Assembly: GCA_003132445.1 (NCBI GenBank)
Contig: PKXU01000049.1
Location: forward strand, 6,816-70,815
DNA length: 64,000 bases
Direction of reading: 5' to 3'
DNA from: Acidobacteriaceae bacterium
GTDB taxonomy: Bacteria > Acidobacteriota > Terriglobia > Terriglobales > Acidobacteriaceae
In this document: piece after piece, positions 1 through 9,300 of the stretch
How the letters are laid out: every line of letters begins with the position of its first letter
How positions within the stretch are numbered: position 1 is the first letter of the stretch
The notes under the pieces: model-generated
What the model saw: the letters and a program-made list of their open reading frames with translations, nothing else
The model's database searches: none
Told to the model about the DNA's origin: nothing
Position numbers and translations under genes: made by a program

Positions 1-2037
1 GCGGGCGAATCCGATGGTGAGAGCATCCGGACTGAGCACGCGCTCCAGCCGCTGCAGGACGTCGCGTGATTCTCCTCGGCGCTGAGCCTGAGCGACTGCG
101 CGCCGGCGCAGAAACTCGATCAACTGGGACTTCAGGTTGAGATGCGTCTCCCACAGTTCGCCGTCATCAACATTCTCAATTCCTAGCCAGATTTTCGCCT
201 CGCTGCCGTGATGGTTCCAGTTCGTACCCAGATGGCGATCGTAGAGACGATACATTTGTGGGGCGAGCCACGAGGGAACATGCACGCCGTTGGTGATGTG
301 TCCAATGGGGACGTCATCCTCCAGCTTATTCCGGAATAATTTCGTCCACATCGCGCGGGACACCTCGGCATGCAGCGCCGAAACGGCATTGGCGCGCCGC
401 GAGAGACGCAACGCCAGCACCGTCATACAAAATAATTCGTCCCCATTCGTGGGATTCTCCCGGCCCAAACCCAGCAAGCTCTCCTGCGAGAGTCCAAGGG
501 CTTCGCGCAATGGCCCAATATGTTCTTCGACCAAGCCGGCGTCGAAACGATCATGTCCAGCCGGCACGGGAGTGTGCGTGGTAAAAACCACTTCGCGGGA
601 AATTCGCGGAACCGCAGCCTCAAATGAAATTCCTTCCTCTTCCATGCGCATGCGAACCGCTTCCAGCACGGCGAATCCGCTGTGCCCTTCATTCAAATGA
701 AGAACGCCGGGAGAAATTCCCAGAGCTTTGAGGGCTCGCAACCCGCCCACACCCAGCAACAACTCCTGGCGAATGCGGATGCGCAGGTCGCCACCGTACA
801 GGCGTGATGTAAGCTGGCGGTCTTCTGGGGCGTTGCCTTCCACGTCGGAGTCCAAAAGCAGCAAGTCGCGCCGTCCTACTTTCACGCGCCAAACTTTTGC
901 CTTAATGCGTCCACTGCGCGTTTCGATTTCCACCACCACAGGACGACCATCTTTCCCGATCGCCACTTCCATCGGCATCTGATTTACATCGGTCTTGAGA
1001 TACTCTTCCCGCTGCCATCCGCCCAGGTCCAGCTGCTGCCGAAAATATCCCTGGCCATAAAACAAACCAATCCCAACCAGCGGTATGTCGAGATCGGACG
1101 CGCTCTTAATATGGTCCCCTGCCAGCACTCCCAGGCCGCCGGAATAAACCGGCAAGGATTCGTGCAAACCGAACTCGGCGGAGAAATAGGCCACCGGGTG
1201 AGGACGCAAAACCCCGGCACGCTGCGCGCCCCAGGTCCGATCGGCTTCCAGGTATTCCAGCATGCGACGGTAGGCGTAGTTCACGCGGCTATGCAGCATG
1301 AGTTCTGCGGCGCGGGTCTCCAGTTTCGCCAGTGGAATCTCGTTCAGTAACGCAACCGGATTGTGATTGAGTTCGCTCCAGCGGGCTGGATCGAGATCGA
1401 GAAACAGACTGGAGGAGTTGTGGTCCCAGCTCCACCACAAATTACGGGCCAGTGCCCACAGCCGCTCCTGTAGCGGGGCGATAAAGCGGTCAAGAGTGCG
1501 GGCTTCGCTCACCACCGGGGCTACTTGAGTAGCCGCCTCGGTCAACATGCGAATCTCGTCTTCGCTGAAGACCCTGGCTTCTATTGTTTGCACCACTAGA
1601 ACTCCCTGCAGAATTCCGCGGTCAATCAAGGGAACACCCAAAAACGATTGGTAGGCGTCCTCGCCGGCATCGCGGAAGTACTTGAAGCGGGGATGGTTTC
1701 TTACCTGCTGCACGGCAACTGGCCGCACCAGTTCCGCCACCAGACCGGTGAGACCCTCGTGGACTTCCATGCGCAGGCTGCCGATGCATTCCTTGCGAAG
1801 TCCAACCGTCGCAGCCAATACAAGATTTGCGCGATCCGGTTCCAGCAAGTACGCTGAGCACACGTGGGTACGAAACCTCTTGGCGATCAGGGCCACTACG
1901 TTCATCAGCGTTTCCGCCGGCCGGCCACCATCCGCCGCAAGGTTTCCAATCTCTTCCATGGACAGAACGTTGCTGACCTGAGCCAGGCGTTCGTCCTGCT
2001 CCTCGGCTACCTCGTCGTATCCGTCCAATCTGTTCAC
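1..2037 (-). CDS. GAF domain-alpha-glucan phosphorylase fusion (5' part; C-terminus beyond the left edge)
   Basis: The gene is open from the left edge to a TAG at 2053-2055; 679 codons are visible. Residues about 25-175 form a GAF domain with the PtsP-type signatures VCSAYLLEP, EGLTGLVAE, HPRFKYF and SFLGVPLI. From about residue 185 it is a GT35 alpha-glucan phosphorylase (GlgP type): RNLWWSWD, VAYFSAEFGLHESLPVYSGG, GVLAGDH, EGHSGFAVLE, FTTHTPVPAGHD, NGVHVPSW, and finally LTIGFAR at the window edge. The family cleaves alpha-1,4-glucans with phosphate to give glucose-1-phosphate in the cytoplasm. The PLP-lysine region lies outside the window. The start is uncertain: GTG 2037 follows GGAGG by only three bases, and TTG 2028 is the alternative. 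The fused GAF is the odd part and suggests small-molecule control of glycogen breakdown (inference). Confidence 0.9.
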   Translation of the reverse strand, partial: MNRLDGYDEVAEEQDERLAQVSNVLSMEEIGNLAADGGRPAETLMNVVALIAKRFRTHVCSAYLLEPDRANLVLAATVGLRKECIGSLRMEVHEGLTGLVAELVRPVAVQQVRNHPRFKYFRDAGEDAYQSFLGVPLIDRGILQGVLVVQTIEARVFSEDEIRMLTEAATQVAPVVSEARTLDRFIAPLQERLWALARNLWWSWDHNSSSLFLDLDPARWSELNHNPVALLNEIPLAKLETRAAELMLHSRVNYAYRRMLEYLEADRTWGAQRAGVLRPHPVAYFSAEFGLHESLPVYSGGLGVLAGDHIKSASDLDIPLVGIGLFYGQGYFRQQLDLGGWQREEYLKTDVNQMPMEVAIGKDGRPVVVEIETRSGRIKAKVWRVKVGRRDLLLLDSDVEGNAPEDRQLTSRLYGGDLRIRIRQELLLGVGGLRALKALGISPGVLHLNEGHSGFAVLEAVRMRMEEEGISFEAAVPRISREVVFTTHTPVPAGHDRFDAGLVEEHIGPLREALGLSQESLLGLGRENPTNGDELFCMTVLALRLSRRANAVSALHAEVSRAMWTKLFRNKLEDDVPIGHITNGVHVPSWLAPQMYRLYDRHLGTNWNHHGSEAKIWLGIENVDDGELWETHLNLKSQLIEFLRRRAVAQAQRRGESRDVLQRLERVLSPDALTIGFAR

Positions 2038-2106
2038 CAGCCTCCGTGAGGTCTAAGACCTGAAACCTGCCGCAGTACGGAGAACCGTAAGGGTAGGGAT
2101 TTATCT

Positions 2107-2135
2107 ATTGTACGGTGTGCGATCTAAATCGTGAA
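2107..2135 (-). promoter_or_regulatory. Candidate sigma-70 promoter for the GAF-phosphorylase gene
   Basis: On the minus strand TTCACG (2135-2130) is followed after 17 bases by TACAAT (2112-2107). These match four and five of the six consensus bases, with ideal spacing, about 70 bp upstream of the proposed start at 2037. If real, the phosphorylase is transcribed apart from the MFS gene that ends at 2188. Confidence 0.45.
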
Positions 2136-2187
2136 CGATGCTTTGATTCGTAGGTTAGATGCTGCTGATCGGCTTTTCCGCAGACTC

Positions 2188-3384
2188 TTAAAGGGCTGGC
2201 GTCACCGCTGCTGCCTTCCATTTTCGCAAATACAGGCCATACATGGCTACGCATCCCAGCAGGGGCACAGCAAGGCCCGCCCTGAGAGTGCCGAAGTGAT
2301 TCGATAAGACCCCCATCGTCCAGGGTACTGTGCCGCCTCCAATGTTTGAGGAGGTGAACATCAACGACCCAACTCGCGCCGCCGCTGACCCAAATTCCCT
2401 TGACAAGAGAGAAATTGTGATCGGATACACGCAAGAAAGGCCCAGTCCCGCGAGACTCGCACTTACCACCACACCGCGCAGGCCCTGCGAAAAGATTAGG
2501 CTGGCCATGCCAGCAGAGGCTAAAAGCAATCCCGCTCTCGCCAATCGAATCTCATCGGTGAGTCGTAAAAACAGCGGTGCCAGCCATCGCCCCAGCATGA
2601 GCGAACCATAAAAAAACGAAGGACTCATGAGTGCCAAGGGCGGAGCCAAAGTCCGCAGGCTTTTCGCGTACGAAGCAATCCATCCCCCAAAACCGTTCTC
2701 GAGACCGACGTAGAGGAAGAATAAGGCCGCCAAAGCAATCAACACACCTTGCTTCCAAACCACGGCCGGACCGTTTTTGTTTCCAGCGTCCTTGGTCGTT
2801 AACGGTTCCACAATAGACGAGGGCATGGCGGCAATTCCAATCGTCACCAAAATTGAGAACCCGGCCACTGCGGCCAGGAAGAAGGGAATCCGATGACTTT
2901 TGGCCGCAGCGGCCACCAGGAAAGGACAAGCTACCGCGCCCGCACTCCAACAGAAGTTCAGCAGATTCAGCGTGGCGCTTCGCCGGCCCGGATTTACTTC
3001 GGCCACCAGCAGGTTCCCCGCAGGAACTGCCAAGCCCATCCCGGCGCCGGAGGCTGCGATGCACAGGACTCCCATTATCTTCGGTCCCGCAAGCAGCAAT
3101 GCCAGGGCCGCACCCATCAGCAGCAGTCCGATCTTGATGGCGAATCGGAAGCCCCACCTGGACACCAGTACGCCCGAAAGCGCCACAGCCAAAGTCGAAG
3201 CCAGATACTGAGCTGTAAATAGAGCCCCAGCTTGGGAATAATTCAGCGACCAGCGCGCGGACAATGTCGGCAACATGGGACCGAGGAGTACGGTCGCGAT
3301 CCCGATAGGCACGAATGACGCGTAGGCAGCCAGCGTCAGGGCCTTTGCCGAGGTTGCAGCCTTTGCCGTGTCAGACGGGAACAT
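2188..3384 (-). CDS. MFS transporter, probable sugar carrier
   Basis: A 398-residue polytopic inner-membrane protein with alternating hydrophobic helices across its whole length, the usual size for a 12-helix major facilitator. It has a short hydrophilic N-terminus, then helices beginning at SFVPIGIATVLLGP, and an MFS-style loop 2-3 motif around VSRWGFRFAIKIG. It lies 43 bp downstream of the LacI-type regulator in the same direction, so the two probably share a transcript. That context favours uptake of a sugar or oligosaccharide, but the substrate cannot be read from the sequence. The ATG at 3384 has no strong Shine-Dalgarno, consistent with operon coupling. Confidence 0.85.
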   Translation of the reverse strand: MFPSDTAKAATSAKALTLAAYASFVPIGIATVLLGPMLPTLSARWSLNYSQAGALFTAQYLASTLAVALSGVLVSRWGFRFAIKIGLLLMGAALALLLAGPKIMGVLCIAASGAGMGLAVPAGNLLVAEVNPGRRSATLNLLNFCWSAGAVACPFLVAAAAKSHRIPFFLAAVAGFSILVTIGIAAMPSSIVEPLTTKDAGNKNGPAVVWKQGVLIALAALFFLYVGLENGFGGWIASYAKSLRTLAPPLALMSPSFFYGSLMLGRWLAPLFLRLTDEIRLARAGLLLASAGMASLIFSQGLRGVVVSASLAGLGLSCVYPITISLLSREFGSAAARVGSLMFTSSNIGGGTVPWTMGVLSNHFGTLRAGLAVPLLGCVAMYGLYLRKWKAAAVTPAL

Positions 3385-3427
3385 TAATGCGCTGGCGCAA
3401 CAGCGCTCTTATATCGAAGAGTTTGCA

Positions 3428-4471
3428 TTAAGAGAAACTCGGAGCCTTTGCCGTAGATTCCCGCACCACCAACTCGGGCTCGATTGCTATTTCGGAAGGA
3501 TATTCTTTCTTTCCCTCGATTCGTTCCAACAGGCTCTGTGCCGCTACTTCTCCCATTCGATTCAAGGGCTGTCGCACGGTGGTTAAACTCGGCGTGTAAA
3601 AGGCGGCCCCCGGAATGTCATCGAAACCAATCACAGAGACATCTTGCGGAACGCGCAAGCCCTGTTCCTGCAATGCGCGAATCGCGCCAATCGCCGACAT
3701 ATCGTTGTAAGCAAACAGTGCGGTGAAGGGTTTTTGGCGCGTCAACAATTGCTTGATAAACGGATAGCCCAACATCGGCGTGGGATCGTCCGTATCGATT
3801 TGCACTGTCAACTCCGGATCAATCTTCATCCCAATTGCGGCGGCCACAGTGCAGATCGCATCCCAACGGTCCTGGGCGTCCGAGCTCAGAGGATTTCCTT
3901 TCATAAAAGCGACGCGCTCGTGCGAAAGCTCCTTCAGGTGATTTAGAGCCAAAACGGCTGCGCGTTGGTGATCCAGCACAATATTAGTAACGCCTTTCAA
4001 CTTCTTGTGCCCGGCAATGGCAATCGTCGGCAGCAGCGGCGCCTCATTTACGGTGGTGTCGACTGTGATAATGCCTTCCACTCCGCGCTCGGAAAGCATC
4101 TGCGAATATCGATTCAGCAAGACGGGATCGTGGCGGTGCACTACGGTCAGAAAGAAATAATCGCGTTGCCTTAAGTATTGCTCTATGCCGCTGATGATGG
4201 GCGAGCTGTAGGAGTCGCCAATTTCTTCCGCGATTACTCCGATGGTGTAGGTGCGCTTGTTGCGCAGCGTGCGGGCGAAAAAATTGGGTCGATAATTAAG
4301 TTCCTTCGCAGCGGCGTGAATCCGGTTCTTGGTCTCTTGCGGAATAGAGCGGGCCGACGGCGAATCATTGAGAACCGCAGATACCGTACCCGGAGTGAGC
4401 CCGATGTGTTGAGCGACGGCCTTCAGCGTAATCACAGAGGGCTTTTGGCCGGGTGTCTCGATTTGGCCCAT
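3428..4471 (-). CDS. LacI/GalR-family transcriptional regulator
   Basis: 347 residues. The N-terminal LacI helix-turn-helix (about 14-60) reads TLKAVAQHIGLTPGTVSAVL and continues to a hinge helix near YRPNFFARTLRNKRT. The rest is a type I periplasmic-binding-protein fold with typical GVIAEEIGDSYSSPI, AYNDMSAIGAI and VIGFDDIPGAAFYTPSLTTV segments. Such proteins repress or activate sugar genes in response to a sugar ligand. The gene sits between two MFS genes and near a glycosidase, pointing to a local carbohydrate regulon. A palindromic operator candidate lies 7 bp upstream of its start, suggesting autoregulation. Initiation is unclear: no good Shine-Dalgarno precedes the ATG. Confidence 0.93.
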   Translation of the reverse strand: MGQIETPGQKPSVITLKAVAQHIGLTPGTVSAVLNDSPSARSIPQETKNRIHAAAKELNYRPNFFARTLRNKRTYTIGVIAEEIGDSYSSPIISGIEQYLRQRDYFFLTVVHRHDPVLLNRYSQMLSERGVEGIITVDTTVNEAPLLPTIAIAGHKKLKGVTNIVLDHQRAAVLALNHLKELSHERVAFMKGNPLSSDAQDRWDAICTVAAAIGMKIDPELTVQIDTDDPTPMLGYPFIKQLLTRQKPFTALFAYNDMSAIGAIRALQEQGLRVPQDVSVIGFDDIPGAAFYTPSLTTVRQPLNRMGEVAAQSLLERIEGKKEYPSEIAIEPELVVRESTAKAPSFS

Positions 4472-4477
4472 GATTAG

Positions 4478-4491
4478 TTAAATCGTTTTAA
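4478..4491. promoter_or_regulatory. Candidate LacI-family operator upstream of the regulator gene
   Basis: TTAAATCGTTTTAA has perfect outer arms (TTAAA/TTTAA) around a central CG, the usual form of LacI/GalR operators with a central CpG. It lies 7 bp from the ATG of the LacI-family gene. The core AAATCGTTT recurs at 6243-6251 in the next promoter region. Binding is inferred from shape and position only. Confidence 0.5.
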
Positions 4492-4574
4492 TCGAATGTG
4501 TGGCCGCGCCGCCGGGTTATCTTACCAAATGCGAGAAGCTGCCGTGTTCCCCAATCACTTCCCCGATGCGCGCA

Positions 4575-6140
4575 TTACGCCTTGGCATAGCGTTGGCTGT
4601 TCGGTCGCGATCCGCTCAAAGCAAAAAACAGAATATAGAGGTAACAGATGACGGGAAGAAAGAATGCATGGTGAATGCCGATACGATCCGCAATCGCACC
4701 TTGTGCTACCGGCAGAATGGCTCCGCCCACAATGGCCATGATCATGACTCCGGAACCGTCTCCTGTGAGCGGTCCAAGTTCTGCCACTCCCAAGGTGAAA
4801 ATGCTGGGGAACATGATCGAGTTAAAGAAGCCAACCAGAAGAATGGTGTACATCGCAGTGCTTCCCGAAGTAAGCATCGAGATGGCGACCAGGCAGGCCG
4901 CGCACACGGCGCAAATGCCGAGCAGGAGTCGGGTTGTTGGAACCAAACGGCCACCTCGAAGAACCAGGCCGATTCCCAGGACAGCCGCCACGACGGCGAC
5001 CAGGGCAAAAAGCGGACGGGCCGCAACAAGGACCGAGACGATTGCCCACAGAACAGCTACGAAACTGAAATGTCCAACCGGGGCAGCGAGGTTGGTAGCC
5101 CAGGTGTGGGCAACCCAAGACGAAATCAAAAAGAGCAGCGCGCCGGCAACCGACGCCAACCCCATATAAGCCGCTTTTGCTCCACTTAACAGCGCGGATC
5201 CGAAGAAACGGCCCACCATCGCGCCGCCCCAGTAAAGTGCAACCAAACCGGCAGCCACTTTTTCTGTCAGACCGCCAATCTCCGGCTGACCGAAGTAGTT
5301 GACCAGGAAACTCCCGATGGAAACTTCAGCTCCCACATAAACAAAGATGCCGATGGCGCCGAAAATTAAATTCGGATGATTCCAAATCGAGTCGTTCACT
5401 TTTTCGCCGACCTTGTGTTGCGCATGTTCGATCTTCGGCAATCTGAAACTACCGATGGCGATCGCCAGCAGTACCAGTGCGATTCCCAGCCCCACATAAG
5501 GCATCTTCACCGTCGCCGCCTCATGCAGCCGGTACGCCTGTAGGGCATCCGGTGCTAATGCTCGTATATCCTCGATAGATTTCGCCGTGGCGCTCAGAAT
5601 CAATATGCCGCCGAAAAAAGGCGCCAGAAATGTACCCAGCGAGTTGAACGCCTGGGTTAGATTGAGCCGGCTCGATGCCGTCTCTGGTTTTCCCAGAACC
5701 GTGACATAAGGATTCGCCGCGACTTGCAGGCAAGTGATTCCTGCGGCAAGAACAATGAGCGCACCCAGAAATAATGGATACGACGGAACACTTGCTGCCG
5801 GAACAAACAAAAACGCGCCCAGCCCCATGGTCAACAATCCCACCACCATCGACCGCTGATAGCCAATCCAATCAATCACCTTCGCGGAGGGAATGGAGAA
5901 GATAAAATACGCTCCAAAAAAAGCAAACTGAATCAGCATGACCTGGGCATAGCTCAGGTCAAAAATCGATTTCAGGTGTGGAACCAGAATGTCGTTCAGG
6001 CAGGTAAGAAATCCCCACATGAAGAAAAGCGTCGTTACCGTAGCCAGCGGGGCGCCGTAGCTCTGCCCCGCGCCGGGCGCCGTGGAGGAAGTAGCAGTTG
6101 AAGTGTTGGGGGCCGAGATCGCCATGAGTTCTGTATCCAT
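4575..6140 (-). CDS. FucP/GluP-like sugar:proton symporter (MFS)
   Basis: A polytopic membrane protein of about 521 residues if it starts at ATG 6140. The N-terminal half has hallmarks of the FucP/GluP branch of MFS sugar permeases: FFMWGFLTCLNDILVPHLK, FAFFGAYFIFSIPS, LQVAANPYVTVLG and RLNLTQAFNSLGTFLAP. These carriers import fucose, glucose or galactose with protons. Extra hydrophobic segments in the C-terminal half make it longer than FucP. The reading frame is open back to 6353, but that overlaps the divergent glycosidase. Start choices are 6140 (GGAGG directly adjacent), 6125 and 6176; none has ideal spacing. It is divergent from the GH-A glycosidase and lies upstream of the LacI regulator. 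Confidence 0.88.
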   Translation of the reverse strand: MDTELMAISAPNTSTATSSTAPGAGQSYGAPLATVTTLFFMWGFLTCLNDILVPHLKSIFDLSYAQVMLIQFAFFGAYFIFSIPSAKVIDWIGYQRSMVVGLLTMGLGAFLFVPAASVPSYPLFLGALIVLAAGITCLQVAANPYVTVLGKPETASSRLNLTQAFNSLGTFLAPFFGGILILSATAKSIEDIRALAPDALQAYRLHEAATVKMPYVGLGIALVLLAIAIGSFRLPKIEHAQHKVGEKVNDSIWNHPNLIFGAIGIFVYVGAEVSIGSFLVNYFGQPEIGGLTEKVAAGLVALYWGGAMVGRFFGSALLSGAKAAYMGLASVAGALLFLISSWVAHTWATNLAAPVGHFSFVAVLWAIVSVLVAARPLFALVAVVAAVLGIGLVLRGGRLVPTTRLLLGICAVCAACLVAISMLTSGSTAMYTILLVGFFNSIMFPSIFTLGVAELGPLTGDGSGVMIMAIVGGAILPVAQGAIADRIGIHHAFFLPVICYLYILFFALSGSRPNSQRYAKA

Positions 6141-6242
6141 CCTCCGAAGTGCTGTATGAATCTGCGCCCGCGTCATCATAGCATCGCCCCAGCAAGGTGT
6201 TACGCATTTTTCTTCCCATTCAGATCGAGTTGGTACCCTACA

Positions 6243-6264
6243 AAATCGTTTCTCTAAGCTTGAC
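6243..6264 (+). promoter_or_regulatory. Operator-like core and perfect -35 box in the permease/glycosidase intergenic region
   Basis: AAATCGTTT at 6243-6251 repeats the core of the operator candidate beside the LacI-family gene, with less symmetric flanks here. Eight bases further on is a perfect TTGACA (6259-6264) reading toward the glycosidase at 6331; the matching -10 is weak. The site is also upstream of the divergent permease, so one repressor could control both directions. Confidence 0.35.
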
Positions 6265-6330
6265 AATCCACAGGGCTTGCCGGAGACTGCACTGTTTCCA
6301 CGGTCGCTATCTTCAACGCAGGCCATACTG

Positions 6331-9300
6331 ATGCGCAAGCTTGTCATCTCCACAGTCGCCGCTCTTCTTTTTCTGGTCAGTCTTTCTCTGATCAGTCCAG
6401 CCGCATCGGTCGCTCAAACCGCAATGTCGTCTGTAATCGTGTTCAGCGAGCCCGGATTTCCCACCGCCGATTCCGCGGCCGCTTCGCTTGAGCAACTGGC
6501 AGCAATTTCTCCTGGCGCTCAATCGGTTGGCGCAGATGGCCTTCGAGACGCTCTGGAATCGCCATCCACCCGGCTCCTGATTCTTGCCTACGGATCAGCT
6601 TTCCCGGAAAACTCGTGGTCGGCGATCAAACAGTTTCTTGATCGCGGAGGAAATCTTCTGGTGCTCGGCGGTATGCCGTTTACCCGCGCCGCTTATCGCG
6701 ATACGCAGGGCTGGCATCTTCGCGACTACAGTGTCCGCTTCATCCGCCCGCTCATGATCGACCAGTACCAGACAACGCCCGGCTCCGAGGGGCTGCAGTT
6801 CCAGCCGAATCCGGAATCAACCTTGCAACTTACTTCGTTCGCGTGGAAGCGCGCCTTCAGCCCCGTAATTCGTTTGAGTGCGGTCGACCTTTATCACCGC
6901 GGCGGCGCTGCCGGGTCCATCGACGCGCGCCTCGACGCTCTCGCCTGGGGCATCGCAAATGGCCGCAAGTTATCGGCGCCTGCCCTGCAGATCGATCATT
7001 ACCGCAATGGTTACGACGGAGGACGCTGGATTTTCGTGAATGCGGAACTTTCCAGCGAGTTTTTCCACAATGACAGCCTTCTGCAATCTCTCGCAGAACG
7101 GGCTTTGCAGGGAGCTGAAGAATTCACGGTGCGGCCCGCTTTGCCGCTCTATCTTCCCGGCGAGCCGATCGAACTACAAGTGCAATGGCACGCAGCCGTG
7201 CAGCCCAAAGCGGCCGTCTCCCTGAAGATCACGTCTTTCCCCGAAGCGCAGCCCTCAGATCGCTCGACGGTAACTGCAACCATTAACGAACCGATCATGC
7301 TTCCCGCGCCGGAAGCCAAGGGACTTTACACCGTCGAAGCTCGGTTACTCGAAGGCGACCAAGTGCGCGCCATCTACCATTCCGGCTTCTGGATTCGCGA
7401 TGAATCGTATCTCCGGTCGGGACCGCGTCTCGGCGTCAACCATGACTACTTCGAACTCGATGGCCGTCCCTTGGCTGTCGTGGGCACCACCTACATGTCC
7501 AGCGAGGTGCAGCGCCTCTACTTCGACCATCCCAATGTGTACGTATGGAACCACGATCTCGCGCAGATTCAAGACGCAGGATTAAACATGATCCGCACCG
7601 GCTGGTGGACCGGCTGGGACAAGTTCTGCGATGAAAACGGTCAGCCCTACGAGCGCACCCTGCGCACACTCGAGGCTTATCTCATGACCGCCCGCAAGTA
7701 CGGACTGCCGGTGCAGTTCAACTTCTTTGCTTTTCTGCCCGACGTCCTCGGAGGAACCAATGCCTATCTCGATCCTGAGGCCATTCGCCGACAGCAGACG
7801 TTGATTTCAGCGGTGGTCGCCCGCTTTCATGACGTACCTTTTCTTGCCTGGGATCTCATCAACGAGCCCAGTTTTTCTCAACACCTTTGGAAGACGCGTC
7901 CGAACGGCGATCCCATCGAGCTCGCCGCCTGGAATCTGTGGTTGAGCCAACGCTATCCCGATCGCGCGAAGCTGGCCGCGCTGTGGAATGTTCCACCCAA
8001 TTCTGTCGCAGGAACCATCTCGCTTCCGACGGAAGATGAATTTTCTCCCCGCGGCATGTACACAGGAACCAATTCGCTGCGGCTCTATGACTATTTTCTT
8101 TTCGCGCAGGAATCGTTCGCGAAATGGGCGCGCACTATGCGGGACGCAATTCGCGCCACCGGTTCTCAACAACTCGTAACCGTTGGCCAGGACGAAGGCG
8201 GCATTCAAGATCGCCTGTCTCCAGCGTTTTGGGGTCAGTCGGTAGACTTCACAACCAATCACTCGTGGTGGCAAAACGATCACATTCTCTGGGATTCGCT
8301 CGCGGCCAAGCAACCGGGCGAGGCCATGCTGATCCAGGAAACCGGTCTGCAGCGAGAACTCAACATCGATGAAGTTGCACGCCGCACACCGGAGAGCGAG
8401 GCGGCTCTTCTAGAACGCAAAATCGCCACATCTTTTATTCAGGGCTCCGGTGCAATCGAGTGGCTGTGGAACACGAATTCCTACATGACGGAAAGCAACG
8501 AGACGCCGATCGGCGCTATGCGCACCGACTGCACCGAGAAGCCGGAGGCCACCGTCCTGCGGGCCTTCGCGCAATTCGCTCCGTCTTTGCAGGAACATCT
8601 TCGCGATCCGCAACTGCCTTCTATTGCGATCGTGACCTCGCAAGCCGCACAATATTCGGTGTTCGCGGAGTTCCAGTTGGCTGCGCAACAACGCGCCGTG
8701 CGCGCAGTTGCTTATGGCGCCCATCTGCCGGCGTACATCGTCGCTGAGAATCAGATGGAAAAGTTAGGTTCCCCGAAGCTGGCCATCCTGCCATCGCCGC
8801 AAGCGCTGACCGAAACTGCGTGGAGAACACTCTTAAAATATGTGGATGAGGGAGGCAACCTGCTGATTACTGGACCAGTCGATCGCGACGAACATTGGCA
8901 GATCATCGACCGTGCGGCCGAACTCGGACTTCAGGCTCAGGTCGAACCCCTTACTTATCACGATGCCTCAGTCCGCCTTGGAAACCGTCCCAGTGATCGA
9001 TTGCTCCCGCTTACCTTCGATCCGCAGGACCAGAGCTGGCTGGATTCTCTGCGCTTCGACGATGGCACGACCTTCAAAGAAATTTCTCATGGCAAAGGCC
9101 GCATCTTCTGGACGTCCTATCCAGTGGAACTTTCCGAGAACTTGGACTCAACTTCTGACCTCTACGCCTATGTCGCAAACCGCCTAAACATCACGCCACT
9201 GTTCAAGCAGCAGTCCCCCCTCCCGGAAGGAGTTCTCATTTTTCCCACAGTGATGGCGGACTCAGCGCTCTATGTCATGATCTCCGATTCCGCAAACGAT

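Noticed and set aside
4500-5189. 229-codon plus-strand frame opposite the FucP-like permease
   Set aside because: Composition is unlike a folded protein (many Lys/Arg/Gln/Asn/Ser), there is no start site, and the opposite strand encodes clear MFS motifs.
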